64,000 bases of DNA from Catellatospora citrea (lineage in GTDB: Bacteria; Actinomycetota; Actinomycetes; Mycobacteriales; Micromonosporaceae). The translations under genes were made by a program, and so were the position numbers. The notes under the pieces are model-generated. The model had not been told where the DNA came from and made no database searches. It worked only from the letters and a program-made list of their open reading frames with translations. Positions 10,445-19,722 of this stretch are shown here, one piece after another. How positions within the stretch are numbered: the stretch's first letter is position 1; every line of letters starts with the position of its first letter. The stretch spans positions 6,262,001 to 6,326,000 of the forward strand of contig NZ_RAPR01000001.1 of NCBI RefSeq assembly GCF_003610235.1, written 5' to 3'.

Positions 10445-12833
10445 CCTTGCCATCACCCAGCGGATCGGTCTCCTGGTGACGCTGCCGGTGGCGGCCGTGC
10501 TGCTCACCGGGGTGCCGTTCGTGGTGGAGCGGGTGGACCAGGCACGCGACGCTGCGGCCGTCGCCGCGGCGACGCAGGAGGCGACCGAAGTCGGCGCGCT
10601 GGTCCAGCGCCTGCAGCAGGAACGCCTGCTGCAACTGGCGCACCTGGCCACGCCGAACGTCGACACCGCCGCACTCGTGGCCGCGGCCGTCGCCGTCGAC
10701 GACCTGGCCGCGGTGCCGGTCGCGAGGCAACTGAGCAGCAAGTTCGAGCTGCTGCATACGCTGCGCGCAGATGTGGCCGAGGGCCACGCCGACGCCGACC
10801 GCGTGCAGGCCCTCTACCGAGGGCTCATCGACGGACTGATCGACACGCTCGCACTGAGTGGCCGGACCGACACCGACGCCGCCGGACAGCGGCTGCTGGA
10901 CGCGCTGGACGCGTTGCTACGCGGCAACGAGCAGGCCGCCAGGTTCGGTGCGGCCATGGTCGCCTCCGCGACGACGCCGTTGAGCGCGCAGCGGCAAGCC
11001 CGCGACGCCCAGGCTATGCAGACGTTCTACGTCGAGGCGTTCCGGATCCGCGCGGAGCCCGACGATGTGGCGCTCCTCGACGTGATCGCGTCAGGTCCGT
11101 CGTCGCTGAGCTACGCCGCACTCGCGGGACGGCTGACCGCGCCCGACCCGGCCCAGATCTCCCCGGTCGAGGCGCTGGCCGCGGCCCAGACCAGCATCAC
11201 CCTGCGGCAGGTCTTCCAGGACCGGGTCGCCCGTGACCTGCAGGACCGCGCCGATCGGGAAGCCCGCAGTGCGGTGACCGCGGCGGCGGTCGGCGCCGGG
11301 TTCACGGTGTCTCTGCTGGCCGGCCTGATCTGGCTCGGCACGGTGGTCGGCCGGTCCGTGTCGCGACCGCTGGCAAGGTTGACGGCGGCCGCGACCGCGG
11401 TGGCCGACATCGCCGCGGGCGAGTTGCGCCGTGCCGCAGACGCCGACGCGGTGGACGACGCGCCGCCGGAACTGGCGGCGGTCAACGTGCGTACCCGGGA
11501 TGAACTGGGCGAGCTCGCCTCGGCCTTCAACCGGGTCCAGGCAACCGCGGCACTGATGATGCAGCAGCAGGTCAACTCGCGCCGGAATGTGTCGGTGATG
11601 TTCGCCAACATCGCCCGGCGCACGCGCGGTCTGGCCGCACGCCAGCTGTCCCAGATCGACGCCCTGGAGCGGGACGAGCGGGACGAGCTGCGCCTGGCCG
11701 CGCTGTACCGGCTCGACCACATCGCGACCCGGCTGCGTCGCAGCGCCGACAGCCTGCTGGTCATCTCCGGCAGCCGCGACGAGGCTCGGATGGGCTCAGC
11801 GGCGCCGCTGTCGGATGTGATCCGGTCGGCGACCGCCGAGATCGAGGGCTACCAGAAGGTCAAGGTGGCGGCGGTGACGCCGCTGACCGTCCTGGCCACG
11901 CTGGTGCCGGATCTCACCCTGCTGCTGGCCGAGCTGCTGGACAACGCCACCTCGTTCTCCCCGGACAACGCACCCGTGACGGTGTCGGTCGACTGGTCCG
12001 ACTCATGCCGCATCAGCATCACCGACCAGGGCATCGGCATGTCGGAGCAGCGGCTCGCCGAGGAGAACCGGCGATTGCTCGAGAGCGAGCGGCTCGACGT
12101 CGCTCCGACCACGATGCTGGGCCTGTTCGTGGTCGGGCGCCTGGCCCGCCGCCACGGACTGTCGGTGGTGCTGCGTCCGGGATCGGCGACAGGACTGACC
12201 GCCGAGGTCGTGGTCCCACCGCGTTACCTGAGCCTGGCGTCGGCCCCTGTCACCGCGCCCGTGCCCGCCCCGCTGCCTGCCGACGTTCCGGCCGGAAGCC
12301 AACACCGCACGAATCATGCCCGGACCTGGGACTGGTTCGACCCGCCCGCTCCCGCGACTCAACCCGAACCCGAACAACCGTCGGCCGTGAACCGCATGCC
12401 CGCCCCGGCCGCGCGGCATGCGGACGCCGCTGCCGACGTTATGCCCGAAACCCGCGGCGGATTGCGTCGCCGGCAGCGCGTCCCGGAAGAGTCGCCGGCG
12501 CCGCTGTCGGAGCCGGCGCACGCCCTACGCGACCCTGAGCGCGAACGCGCGGGCCTGACCGCGTTCATGCAGGGTGCGCAGCGTGCCGATGTAAGCCGGG
12601 ACGAACCGCGCCCGTCCGCCGAGTCACGACACGGCCTGGTACGGCGTGTGCCCGGCGCACAGCTGCCCGCCGAGATGCGGTCAGCCGTACGCCCGGTGAC
12701 CGCCGCACCCGCGCCACCCCCGACAGGTTCGTTGCGCGATCCCGACGCCGAGCGGGACGCACTCGCCGCCTTCCTTGCCGGGCATGCCAGAGCCACCGGC
12801 CCCGACAATCCCTACCACCGGAGCGCACCGTGA
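10434..12833 (+). CDS. cvnA: Conservon sensor histidine kinase-like protein (CvnA type) with NIT-like sensing domain
   Basis: 799 aa. The first ATG that keeps the N-terminal membrane helix (about residues 12-34) is at 10434. The extracytoplasmic part to about 275 is helical and begins ALVQRLQQERLLQL, as in nitrate/nitrite-sensing (NIT) domains. A second membrane helix (about 280-306) leads to a HAMP region. The dimerisation helix contains FANIARRTRGLAARQL and RLDHIATRLRRSADSLLV, typical of CvnA proteins. The ATPase core shows ELLDNATSFSP (N box) near 500 and ITDQGIGMSE (G box) near 530. The roughly 190-residue Pro/Arg-rich tail contains two copies of an LRDPxxERxxLxAFxxGxxRA element. In conservons this protein receives signals for the roadblock, DUF742 and GTPase proteins, which follow immediately here. 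Confidence 0.9.
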   Translation: MLGDLAITQRIGLLVTLPVAAVLLTGVPFVVERVDQARDAAAVAAATQEATEVGALVQRLQQERLLQLAHLATPNVDTAALVAAAVAVDDLAAVPVARQLSSKFELLHTLRADVAEGHADADRVQALYRGLIDGLIDTLALSGRTDTDAAGQRLLDALDALLRGNEQAARFGAAMVASATTPLSAQRQARDAQAMQTFYVEAFRIRAEPDDVALLDVIASGPSSLSYAALAGRLTAPDPAQISPVEALAAAQTSITLRQVFQDRVARDLQDRADREARSAVTAAAVGAGFTVSLLAGLIWLGTVVGRSVSRPLARLTAAATAVADIAAGELRRAADADAVDDAPPELAAVNVRTRDELGELASAFNRVQATAALMMQQQVNSRRNVSVMFANIARRTRGLAARQLSQIDALERDERDELRLAALYRLDHIATRLRRSADSLLVISGSRDEARMGSAAPLSDVIRSATAEIEGYQKVKVAAVTPLTVLATLVPDLTLLLAELLDNATSFSPDNAPVTVSVDWSDSCRISITDQGIGMSEQRLAEENRRLLESERLDVAPTTMLGLFVVGRLARRHGLSVVLRPGSATGLTAEVVVPPRYLSLASAPVTAPVPAPLPADVPAGSQHRTNHARTWDWFDPPAPATQPEPEQPSAVNRMPAPAARHADAAADVMPETRGGLRRRQRVPEESPAPLSEPAHALRDPERERAGLTAFMQGAQRADVSRDEPRPSAESRHGLVRRVPGAQLPAEMRSAVRPVTAAPAPPPTGSLRDPDAERDALAAFLAGHARATGPDNPYHRSAP

Positions 12834-13264
12834 CCTCTCCCGTCCACCAGATCAGCAACGAAGCACAGCAGTTCAACTGGCTGCTCACCCGATTCGCCGC
12901 GGAGACGGCCGGTGTCTCGGCGGCGATCGCGGTGTCCGCCGACGGCCTGCTCATGGCGATGTCCGCAGGGCTGAACCGCAACGACGCCGACCGTCTCGCC
13001 GCGATCGTCTCCGCGGTCAGCAGTCTCGCCAGCGGCGCATCCCGCATCTACGACCTCGGCGCATCCCGAAAGGTGATCATCGACCTGGAGCGTGGCTATC
13101 TGCTGGTCAGTTCGATCAGCGGCAGTTCCACGCTGGGAGTGCTCGCCCGCTCGGAGGCGAATCTCGGCGACATGGCCTACGAGATGGCGGTCTTCGCCAA
13201 TCGCACCGCCGGAGTGCTCACTCCTGGCCTGATCAACGAGCTCAAGTCTTCGGTAGGGGAATGA
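12830..13264 (+). CDS. cvnB: Roadblock/LC7 domain protein (CvnB type)
   Basis: 144 aa, one roadblock/LC7 fold. It begins FNWLLTRFAAETAGVSAAIAV, has VSADGLLMAMSAGL near residue 38 and a central KVIIDLERGYLLVSSISG strand pair near 80. MglB-like roadblock proteins act as regulators (GAP or scaffold) of small GTPases, and in conservons they pair with CvnD. The GTG start overlaps the kinase stop by 4 nt (GTGA). Confidence 0.93.
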   Translation: MTSPVHQISNEAQQFNWLLTRFAAETAGVSAAIAVSADGLLMAMSAGLNRNDADRLAAIVSAVSSLASGASRIYDLGASRKVIIDLERGYLLVSSISGSSTLGVLARSEANLGDMAYEMAVFANRTAGVLTPGLINELKSSVGE

Positions 13265-13267
13265 GGC

Positions 13268-13708
13268 GTGACCGCGGACTGGTGGGAGCCGGTGCAGCAG
13301 GGCACCGGCCCTCGGCCGTACGTCGGCATCGACGAGCCCGGCGGCGGCCACATACCGGCCGCGGACGCCGCACCGGCCTCGGGGGTGCGGCCATACCTGA
13401 TCACCCAGGGTCGTTCCGGGCCCAACGATGCCAGGCTGCGCCTGGAGGCTCAGGTGTGCACCACCGCCGACGGCATCCTGAGCCTGAACCGCCTGGCATA
13501 CGAGCGGCACGCGATCGTCACGCTGTGCCGCGAACCCCAGTCGGTCGCCGAGCTCGCCGCACGCCTGCACATACACCTTGGAGTGGCCCGGGTCCTGGTC
13601 GGTGATCTGGTCGAGGACGGAGTGCTGGCAGTGCGCCATCCCGAAGACACCCAGCATCGGATACAGATCATCGAAAGGGTCATCCGTGGACTTCAAGCCA
13701 TCACCTGA
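13268..13708 (+). CDS. cvnC: DUF742 winged-helix protein (CvnC type)
   Basis: 146 aa. After a variable N-terminus it shows VRPYLITQGRS near residue 38, ALxxH-type helices around RLAYERHAIVTLCREPQSVAELAARL, and a C-terminal HLGVARVLVGDLVEDGVLAV element, which together form the DUF742 winged-helix fold found only in conservons. It starts 3 bases after the roadblock stop. Its exact biochemical role in these complexes is not established. Confidence 0.92.
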   Translation: MTADWWEPVQQGTGPRPYVGIDEPGGGHIPAADAAPASGVRPYLITQGRSGPNDARLRLEAQVCTTADGILSLNRLAYERHAIVTLCREPQSVAELAARLHIHLGVARVLVGDLVEDGVLAVRHPEDTQHRIQIIERVIRGLQAIT

Positions 13709-14270
13709 CACGCCGGTCCGCAAGCCGCCGCTACCGGTAAAGATCGTCATCGCGGGTGGTTTCGGCGTGGGCAAGACCACGGCCGTGGCCCAGATCTCCG
13801 ACACCCCGGTGCTGACCACGGAGGCGCCGATCACCGAGGTGGCCGCCGCGATCGATCGCACCGGTGAGGTGCCCGGCAAGACGACGACCACGGTGGCGCT
13901 CGACTTCGGCACGGTCGCCATCGACGACGAGGTGAAGCTGTACCTGTTCGGCACCCCGGGCCAGGACCGATTCGGCTTCATGTGGCAGGACCTGACCGCT
14001 GGCGCGCTGGGTGCGCTGGTCATCGTGGATACCCGGCGGCTGGACGACTGCTACCCGGCAGTGGACTACTTCGAACGGGCGGGCCTGCCGTTCCTGGTCG
14101 CCGTCAATCTCTTCGACGGCGAACTGGCGCACAACCTCGAAGACGTGCGGTGGGCGCTTGCCCTCGGCGCGGACACACCGATGGTCACGTTCGACGCCCG
14201 CGACCGCATCTCGGTACGGGACGCGCTGGTGGCACTGCTGCACCGCAGCCTCGCCGCCGCCTCGTCCTGA
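13686..14270 (+). CDS. cvnD: Conservon GTP-binding protein (CvnD type)
   Basis: 194-aa Ras-like GTPase of the ATP/GTP-binding conservon family. The P-loop GGFGVGKTT lies near residue 25. The switch region carries TTTVALDFG, the G3 motif reads LFGTPGQDRF near 85, and AVNLFDG is the G4-like element near 142. The frame runs upstream of 13686, but the GTG there has a good AAAGG site 8 bases ahead and gives the family N-terminus. The gene overlaps cvnC by 23 bases. It is the last gene of the amt-conservon unit and is followed by a strong hairpin. Confidence 0.9.
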   Translation: MDFKPSPDTPVRKPPLPVKIVIAGGFGVGKTTAVAQISDTPVLTTEAPITEVAAAIDRTGEVPGKTTTTVALDFGTVAIDDEVKLYLFGTPGQDRFGFMWQDLTAGALGALVIVDTRRLDDCYPAVDYFERAGLPFLVAVNLFDGELAHNLEDVRWALALGADTPMVTFDARDRISVRDALVALLHRSLAAASS

Positions 14271-14294
14271 CCTTGCCCGTGGCTGCCTGGGCGA

Positions 14295-14332
14295 GGGCCT
14301 GGCGACGGCTATCCCGTCGCGTCGCCAGGCCC
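14295..14332. terminator. Hairpin between convergent genes
   Basis: A perfect 13-bp stem (14295-14307 with 14320-14332) with a 12-nt loop lies between the conservon GTPase and the convergent DUF1996 gene. There is no T-tract, as is common in high-GC actinobacteria. It probably serves both strands. Confidence 0.7.
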
Positions 14333-14342
14333 CGTGCCGCTG

Positions 14343-15461
14343 TCAGAAGCCGCCCTCGGCGTTGCACTTCACGCCCTGGTTGAGGCAGTTGCGCACCCGC
14401 GCCGCCAGTGCGTCCTCATCCCAGCCGTTGAAGAAGTCGGCGTGCATGGAGAACGAGTTGCCCGACGACAGCGTGATCCCGTCGGTCTTCGTGCTCAGCG
14501 CCTTGTACGAGATGACAAACGACACCGACGGGATCGGCACCGGGTGGCTGGGCGGGCAGACCCCGGTGTGCAGCGCGCCGGACATGTGCGCCTTGTGGTC
14601 GGGACTGTCCAGGTGCTTGCCGTCCCAGCAGTCCGGGAAGGTGATCTGCCGGACGATGTGCGCGGTCGGCGCGCAGACCGGGAACACCGCGTCCTTGGAA
14701 CGGCCGACCTCGCCTCCGGCGCCCGCACACCAGAACCGGTTGCCGTTCGGGTCGGACTTCTTCTTCGGATCGCCTTCGACCACACGCAGCCCGTACGGGA
14801 ACGGTCGGGTCTTGCCGGGGTCCTTGAGACGCGAGCCGTAGTAGACGGTGATCTCGTCCGGGTCGATCACGCGGCCGTTCTGGTACAGCGTCGGAATCCA
14901 GTAGGCGGATCTGTCCAGTTTGGGGCTGCAGGTCGTCGCGGCGGTGCGCAGGGACGCCGGGGTCGTGGCGCTCGTGGTCGACTTGTTGCCCCAGAAGGTG
15001 TGGTTGTGCGACGCGCCCGGCAGGCCGGGAAAGACGATCGGGTCGTCGTCGGCGTGGTGGCTGACCGTGCAGGTCGCATGGAACTCGGGGACCTTCACCG
15101 GGTTGCCCGTCACCTTGGCGGGCGTGCGGGCGAGAAACGCCGCTGTCTTGGCGGCCTGCTCCTCGAGGTTGACCGGCACCCAGCCCGTCTTGGGCGGGGC
15201 CGGTGCCGCTGGGGACGACGCAGGCGCTGTCGGGGTCGCCGCCGAGCTCGTCGGTGCCGCCGTCGGCGTGGCGACGGCGGCCTGCGCGGCCGGCCCGCTG
15301 GCGGCAGGCTCCTCGCCGACGCCGCTGACAAGCAAAGAGACCACGGCGACCGCCAGGACGACCGGACCGGCGATCAGGACCGGGGCCAGCCGGCCCAGCG
15401 GGGCTGTCCGGGTGCGGCCGTGATTCGGGGCAGGCCGACTTGATACCGATGGGGTGGGCAC
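14343..15461 (-). CDS. Secreted DUF1996 domain protein
   Basis: 372 aa. A basic N-terminus and one hydrophobic helix (about residues 27-46) are followed by an Ala/Thr/Pro linker to about 90, suggesting export or anchoring outside the cell. From about 100 the DUF1996 domain is clear: SHNHTFWGN near 148, DRSAYWIPTLY near 182, VYYGSR near 205, and FPDCWDGKHLDSPDHKAHM near 270. Cys residues are conserved as expected for an extracellular domain. DUF1996 proteins are common in fungi and actinobacteria and are linked to polysaccharide or wall contexts, but no reaction is known. It is transcribed alone. Confidence 0.88.
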   Translation of the reverse strand: MPTPSVSSRPAPNHGRTRTAPLGRLAPVLIAGPVVLAVAVVSLLVSGVGEEPAASGPAAQAAVATPTAAPTSSAATPTAPASSPAAPAPPKTGWVPVNLEEQAAKTAAFLARTPAKVTGNPVKVPEFHATCTVSHHADDDPIVFPGLPGASHNHTFWGNKSTTSATTPASLRTAATTCSPKLDRSAYWIPTLYQNGRVIDPDEITVYYGSRLKDPGKTRPFPYGLRVVEGDPKKKSDPNGNRFWCAGAGGEVGRSKDAVFPVCAPTAHIVRQITFPDCWDGKHLDSPDHKAHMSGALHTGVCPPSHPVPIPSVSFVISYKALSTKTDGITLSSGNSFSMHADFFNGWDEDALAARVRNCLNQGVKCNAEGGF

Positions 15462-15554
15462 GGATCACTCCTATGTCGATGGACCGGTCGCAGCCGTGCG
15501 GCGCCGCTGCCGGAAGGTCGCGACGGGTCCGTGTTCGATGTAATGCGGGCGGGA

Positions 15555-16181
15555 TCAGGAAGGGTGGCTGTTGAGGAACCCGATGGTCATCGCACCCCAC
15601 CACCCTGCCTGAGACAGCAACGCCACCAGTGCGGAGCGCACGAGCAGCAGGCGGGGAACACGGCCGGGAAGGTCGGCCATCCGGCGGTGGACGGCGGTGG
15701 CCTGGATCCCGTTCAGCGCGATGGCCAGCACCAGCGCCAGCTTGACCTGAGTCGGCGTCGACCCCAGGTCCGGGCGGAGCAGTGCCCCGCTGGTGGCCAG
15801 GCCGGCGATGCCGAGCCAGATCAACAGGTGCACCTCGTGTGCCACGGCCATCACCTGCCGGAGCTGGGCACGTCGCAACAACCACCGCAGGGCGAACCAG
15901 TCGACGGTGATCACGGCGCCGAACCCGACAAGCAGGCTGGCCAGGTGCACGAACAGCGCCATGCGCTGCACCAGCGGGTGTGCCGGCACCATGGTCGACT
16001 CCACGATGACCGCGACCCAGGTGAGCACGACCGCCGCCACCATCGTGCGGGGCGAGGGCGTTGGGGCGTCACCGCGTCTCATCCGCAGACGAGACCGGTG
16101 GCGGCCGCGGGACTCGGCTGGGCGCGCCACATCCTCGCCGACCACAGGGTGACTCTGCGTCAGGACGTCCATGACGATCAT
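15555..16181 (-). CDS. Integral membrane protein of unknown function
   Basis: 208 aa. A polar, Arg-rich N-terminus of about 45 residues is followed by about five hydrophobic helices: near 47-63, 75-95, 118-137, 145-163 and 185-203. His residues sit at helix ends (AHEVHLLIWLGIAG), a pattern seen in CopD- or DUF2269-like membrane proteins, but I cannot assign a family. The start could also be the ATG three codons in. It lies 93 bases upstream of the DUF1996 gene on the same strand and might be co-transcribed with it. Confidence 0.6.
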   Translation of the reverse strand: MIVMDVLTQSHPVVGEDVARPAESRGRHRSRLRMRRGDAPTPSPRTMVAAVVLTWVAVIVESTMVPAHPLVQRMALFVHLASLLVGFGAVITVDWFALRWLLRRAQLRQVMAVAHEVHLLIWLGIAGLATSGALLRPDLGSTPTQVKLALVLAIALNGIQATAVHRRMADLPGRVPRLLLVRSALVALLSQAGWWGAMTIGFLNSHPS

Positions 16182-16585
16182 CCTGCCTGGTCACCGGGGT
16201 CCGTAGAAAGACGCACGATCGGCGTGCTCGCGCCGCCGATCGCACAGATCTCGCCGCGGCATTGAACCAGTTGATCTCGCTTTACGTACGCGTCTTCCAG
16301 CTGCCACCCGCGCCGGCCAAGGCAGAGTGCACGGCGAGCGAACCTGGCCGCCTGTCACGGGTCCAGACGTCAAGCAACCACCGATTTCGGCGTGGGGGCG
16401 ATCCGCTGAAGACCCGACTCGGTGCCGCTATGACGGCTGCGGTGTGACCAGCATCTCGAGTGGACCGTCGAACTCTGCGTCCGTCAGGCGCATCCAGGTG
16501 ATGCGGGCCTCGGGCTACCGAGGCCACCGCCCACGGCGGCCCGCTGCTCGCTGTCACCGGCGCACCGGGCGATAGGAGGATTCCC
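16182..16585. other. Divergent intergenic region
   Basis: 404 bases between a leftward membrane-protein gene and the rightward SDR gene. I see no gene-like frame. Promoters for both genes must lie here, but none is recognisable. AGGAGG ahead of the SDR start is the only clear signal. Confidence 0.5.
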
Positions 16586-17446
16586 ATGACCAGAGCGCCA
16601 CGGCCGGTCCCGCTCGAAGGGCGGACCGCGGTGATCACCGGTGCGGCGTCGGGCATCGGCCGCAGCCTGGCCCAGCGGCTGTCGCGGGTCGGCTGTCCCG
16701 TCGTTCTCGCGGACCGCGACGCCGAGGGACTCAAGGCTGTCGCGGCGGACCTCCAAGGCGAACACCTGCTGCGTGACCTCGACGTGGCCGATCCGCAGGC
16801 GATGCGGGAATTCGCCGCCGAGGTCGAGGGCTGGATGCCCGCGCCGCTCGGCGCCGTCTTCAACAACGCCGGTGTCGCCCTGTCGTCGACCGTGCTGGAC
16901 GCGTCGCCGGAGGACGACGACTGGATACACGAGATCAACTTCTGGGGCGTCGTGCGTGGCACCCGCGCCTTCCTGCCGATCCTCAGCGCGCAGGACTCGG
17001 GTGCCATCGTGAACACGTCCAGCGTATTCGGGCTGCTCGGGATGCCCTCGCAGAGCGCATACTGCGCCGCCAAGTTCGCCGTCCGCGGGTTTACCGACGC
17101 GCTCCGCCAGGAGCTGCGCGGGACAGGCGTGCGGGCCGTGACCGTCCACCCCGGCGGTGTGAAGACGAACATTGTGCGCAACGGTCGCGTCCGCAACGAC
17201 CCTGCGGGCCTGTCGCCGGACCAGCGCGCCGAACGGTTCGACGCCGTGGCCCTCACCTCAGCGGACCGCGCGGCGGAGATCATCCACCGCGGCGTCGACC
17301 GGGGAAAGGCCCGTATCCTGGTCGGACCTGACGCGTACTTCTTCGACGTGGTCAGCCGACTGGCGCCGACCCACTACTACACCATCGTCAACACGCTGGA
17401 AAACTCACTGCGCCGCCGCTCGGGCGCCAAGCAGGGCACGGCATAA
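16586..17446 (+). CDS. Short-chain dehydrogenase/reductase
   Basis: 286-aa classical SDR, an NAD(P)-dependent oxidoreductase. The nucleotide motif TGAASGIG is near residue 16, the NNAGVA motif near 92, the catalytic Ser in NTSSVFGL near 141, and the catalytic YxxxK in YCAAKFAV near 155. PGGVKTNIVRN follows, as in YohF/YkvO-like and actinobacterial hydroxysteroid-type SDRs. An Asp after strand 2 (LADRDAEG) favours NAD(H) over NADP(H), which is family knowledge applied here. The ATG follows AGGAGG. The substrate is unknown. Confidence 0.92.
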   Translation: MTRAPRPVPLEGRTAVITGAASGIGRSLAQRLSRVGCPVVLADRDAEGLKAVAADLQGEHLLRDLDVADPQAMREFAAEVEGWMPAPLGAVFNNAGVALSSTVLDASPEDDDWIHEINFWGVVRGTRAFLPILSAQDSGAIVNTSSVFGLLGMPSQSAYCAAKFAVRGFTDALRQELRGTGVRAVTVHPGGVKTNIVRNGRVRNDPAGLSPDQRAERFDAVALTSADRAAEIIHRGVDRGKARILVGPDAYFFDVVSRLAPTHYYTIVNTLENSLRRRSGAKQGTA

Positions 17447-17456
17447 CTGGACGTGA

Positions 17457-17485
17457 CGGAGCCGCACGCCCGGCGGGCGGCTCCG
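17457..17485 (+). terminator. Hairpin after SDR gene
   Basis: A 9-bp perfect stem (17457-17465 with 17477-17485) begins 11 bases after the SDR stop. It has no T-tract. Confidence 0.5.
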
Positions 17486-17552
17486 CGATGCGGGCTGCCC
17501 ACGGTCGTCGTCTACCATGATGGGCTGCCCACGCGGCGCTTCTCGGGAGTTC

Positions 17553-17651
17553 ATGTCAGTCGACGATCTGGCGGAGACGGTCGACGAGGTGATACAGGCC
17601 GACATGCGAGTGGAGCTCGGCGACTGGATGACAGAATCCGGCGGCGGGTGA
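17553..17651 (+). CDS. Possible 32-aa peptide
   Basis: The ATG follows CGGGAG at 6 bases and opens an acidic frame beginning MSVDDLAETVDEVIQ and ending in three glycines before TGA. Third codon positions are rich in G/C. There is no Cys and no recognisable maturation gene nearby, so a natural-product precursor is not supported. It may be a chance frame or the remnant of a larger gene. Confidence 0.2.
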   Translation: MSVDDLAETVDEVIQADMRVELGDWMTESGGG

Positions 17652-17658
17652 TGCCCGT

Positions 17659-18204
17659 TCATTCGAGCCTGATCAATGGCCGTGAGCGATACCGGACCAC
17701 CAATCCCACACCCCACACCGCATCGATGGTGACGCCGGCGCCCAGGTCACGGAGCTTGCGGCGCAGTCGTTTGACCAAGGACGGCACGCCGGCTCTAGGG
17801 GTACGCCCCTTGGCGTGCCAGACCGTGCGCTGGAGTTCGGCGTAGCTCCATACCCGGATCGGTTCGCTGGTCAGGCATACCAGAAGGTCGTATTCACGGC
17901 GGGTGAGACCGACCTCGCGATCCCGCCAACGAGCCGTGGGTCGCGTCGCATCGACCGTGAGCGACTCGGCGGCAAGGTCGACGGACTCCGGCTCGGACGC
18001 GGCGGTGCCGATCCGGCTCGATTCGGCGAGCAGCAGTCGCAGTTCGTCCATGCCCTCCACGAGCAGGAGCGGCGCGACTCCTTCAAGCAGGTCGGCCAGG
18101 TGGGTCCGGGCGGTCGGTGACGGCGCGACGGCGATCACGAAAGCAGAGGCCGACAGGTCCCCTGCGGATGGCGTCGAGACCCTGTTCCCGCCCTGGTCGG
18201 TCAT
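17659..18204 (-). CDS. Orphan OmpR-type winged-helix protein with a degenerate receiver-like N-terminus
   Basis: 181 aa. Residues about 85-175 form a trans_reg_C domain: a REVGLTRREYDLLVCLTSEP helix-turn, WSYAELQRTVW, a recognition-helix segment VPSLVKRLRRKLRDLG and the wing IDAVWGVGLVVRY. The N-terminal 60 residues (FVIAVAPSPTARTHLADLLE...LLLVEGMDELRLLL) have receiver-like hydrophobic spacing but no phospho-accepting Asp or acidic pair. It is therefore probably a DNA-binding regulator that is not controlled by phosphorylation. No kinase gene adjoins it. Confidence 0.75.
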   Translation of the reverse strand: MTDQGGNRVSTPSAGDLSASAFVIAVAPSPTARTHLADLLEGVAPLLLVEGMDELRLLLAESSRIGTAASEPESVDLAAESLTVDATRPTARWRDREVGLTRREYDLLVCLTSEPIRVWSYAELQRTVWHAKGRTPRAGVPSLVKRLRRKLRDLGAGVTIDAVWGVGLVVRYRSRPLIRLE

Positions 18205-18545
18205 CGCACTCCAGTCTTCCTCCGGTCATCCCGACCAGGCAGTTCAATGCCGCTATGGGTCCATCGGACTGTGGTGGCATAGCGTGGCCTGCTCGACTTG
18301 GGCTCTGTCCCGGATGAGCAGCTCACTTCGAATTACGTGGTTTGAACAGCCGCGGTTCAACGCGCGGGCGCAAACGTCGTCATGCGAGCTACCCGCCGTC
18401 CTGACTCATCGCATCTCCGGGATCCGCATAGTCAGAGCAGGCGGGAAGTCCAGACCCGCAGGGTGAAGGTCAACGTGAGCAGCGCCGCGGTGTAGGGCTT
18501 CCGCCTGTCGCCGATCAAGTGCCGACGACTGGTCATCAGCCGACG
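18205..18545. other. Intergenic region without visible genes
   Basis: 340 bases between the start of the orphan winged-helix gene and the terminator of the ABC operon. Nothing gene-like is visible. The winged-helix gene's promoter must be in its left part. Confidence 0.5.
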
Positions 18546-18586
18546 GTCCCCGACCCGCCCGATTCCGAACCGGGCGGGTCGGGGAC
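18546..18586 (-). terminator. Terminator hairpin of the ABC importer operon
   Basis: A perfect 16-bp GC-rich stem (18546-18561 with 18571-18586) with a 9-nt loop lies 8 bases after the ATPase stop on the minus strand. Confidence 0.85.
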
Positions 18587-18594
18587 TGCTCGGG

Positions 18595-19718
<1,124 letters not shown>

Positions 19719-19722
<4 letters not shown>

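Noticed and set aside
17553..17651. RiPP precursor peptide
   Set aside because: It ends in glycines and is acidic, but there is no Cys/Ser/Thr-rich core and no modifying enzyme adjacent; kept only as a low-confidence small ORF.
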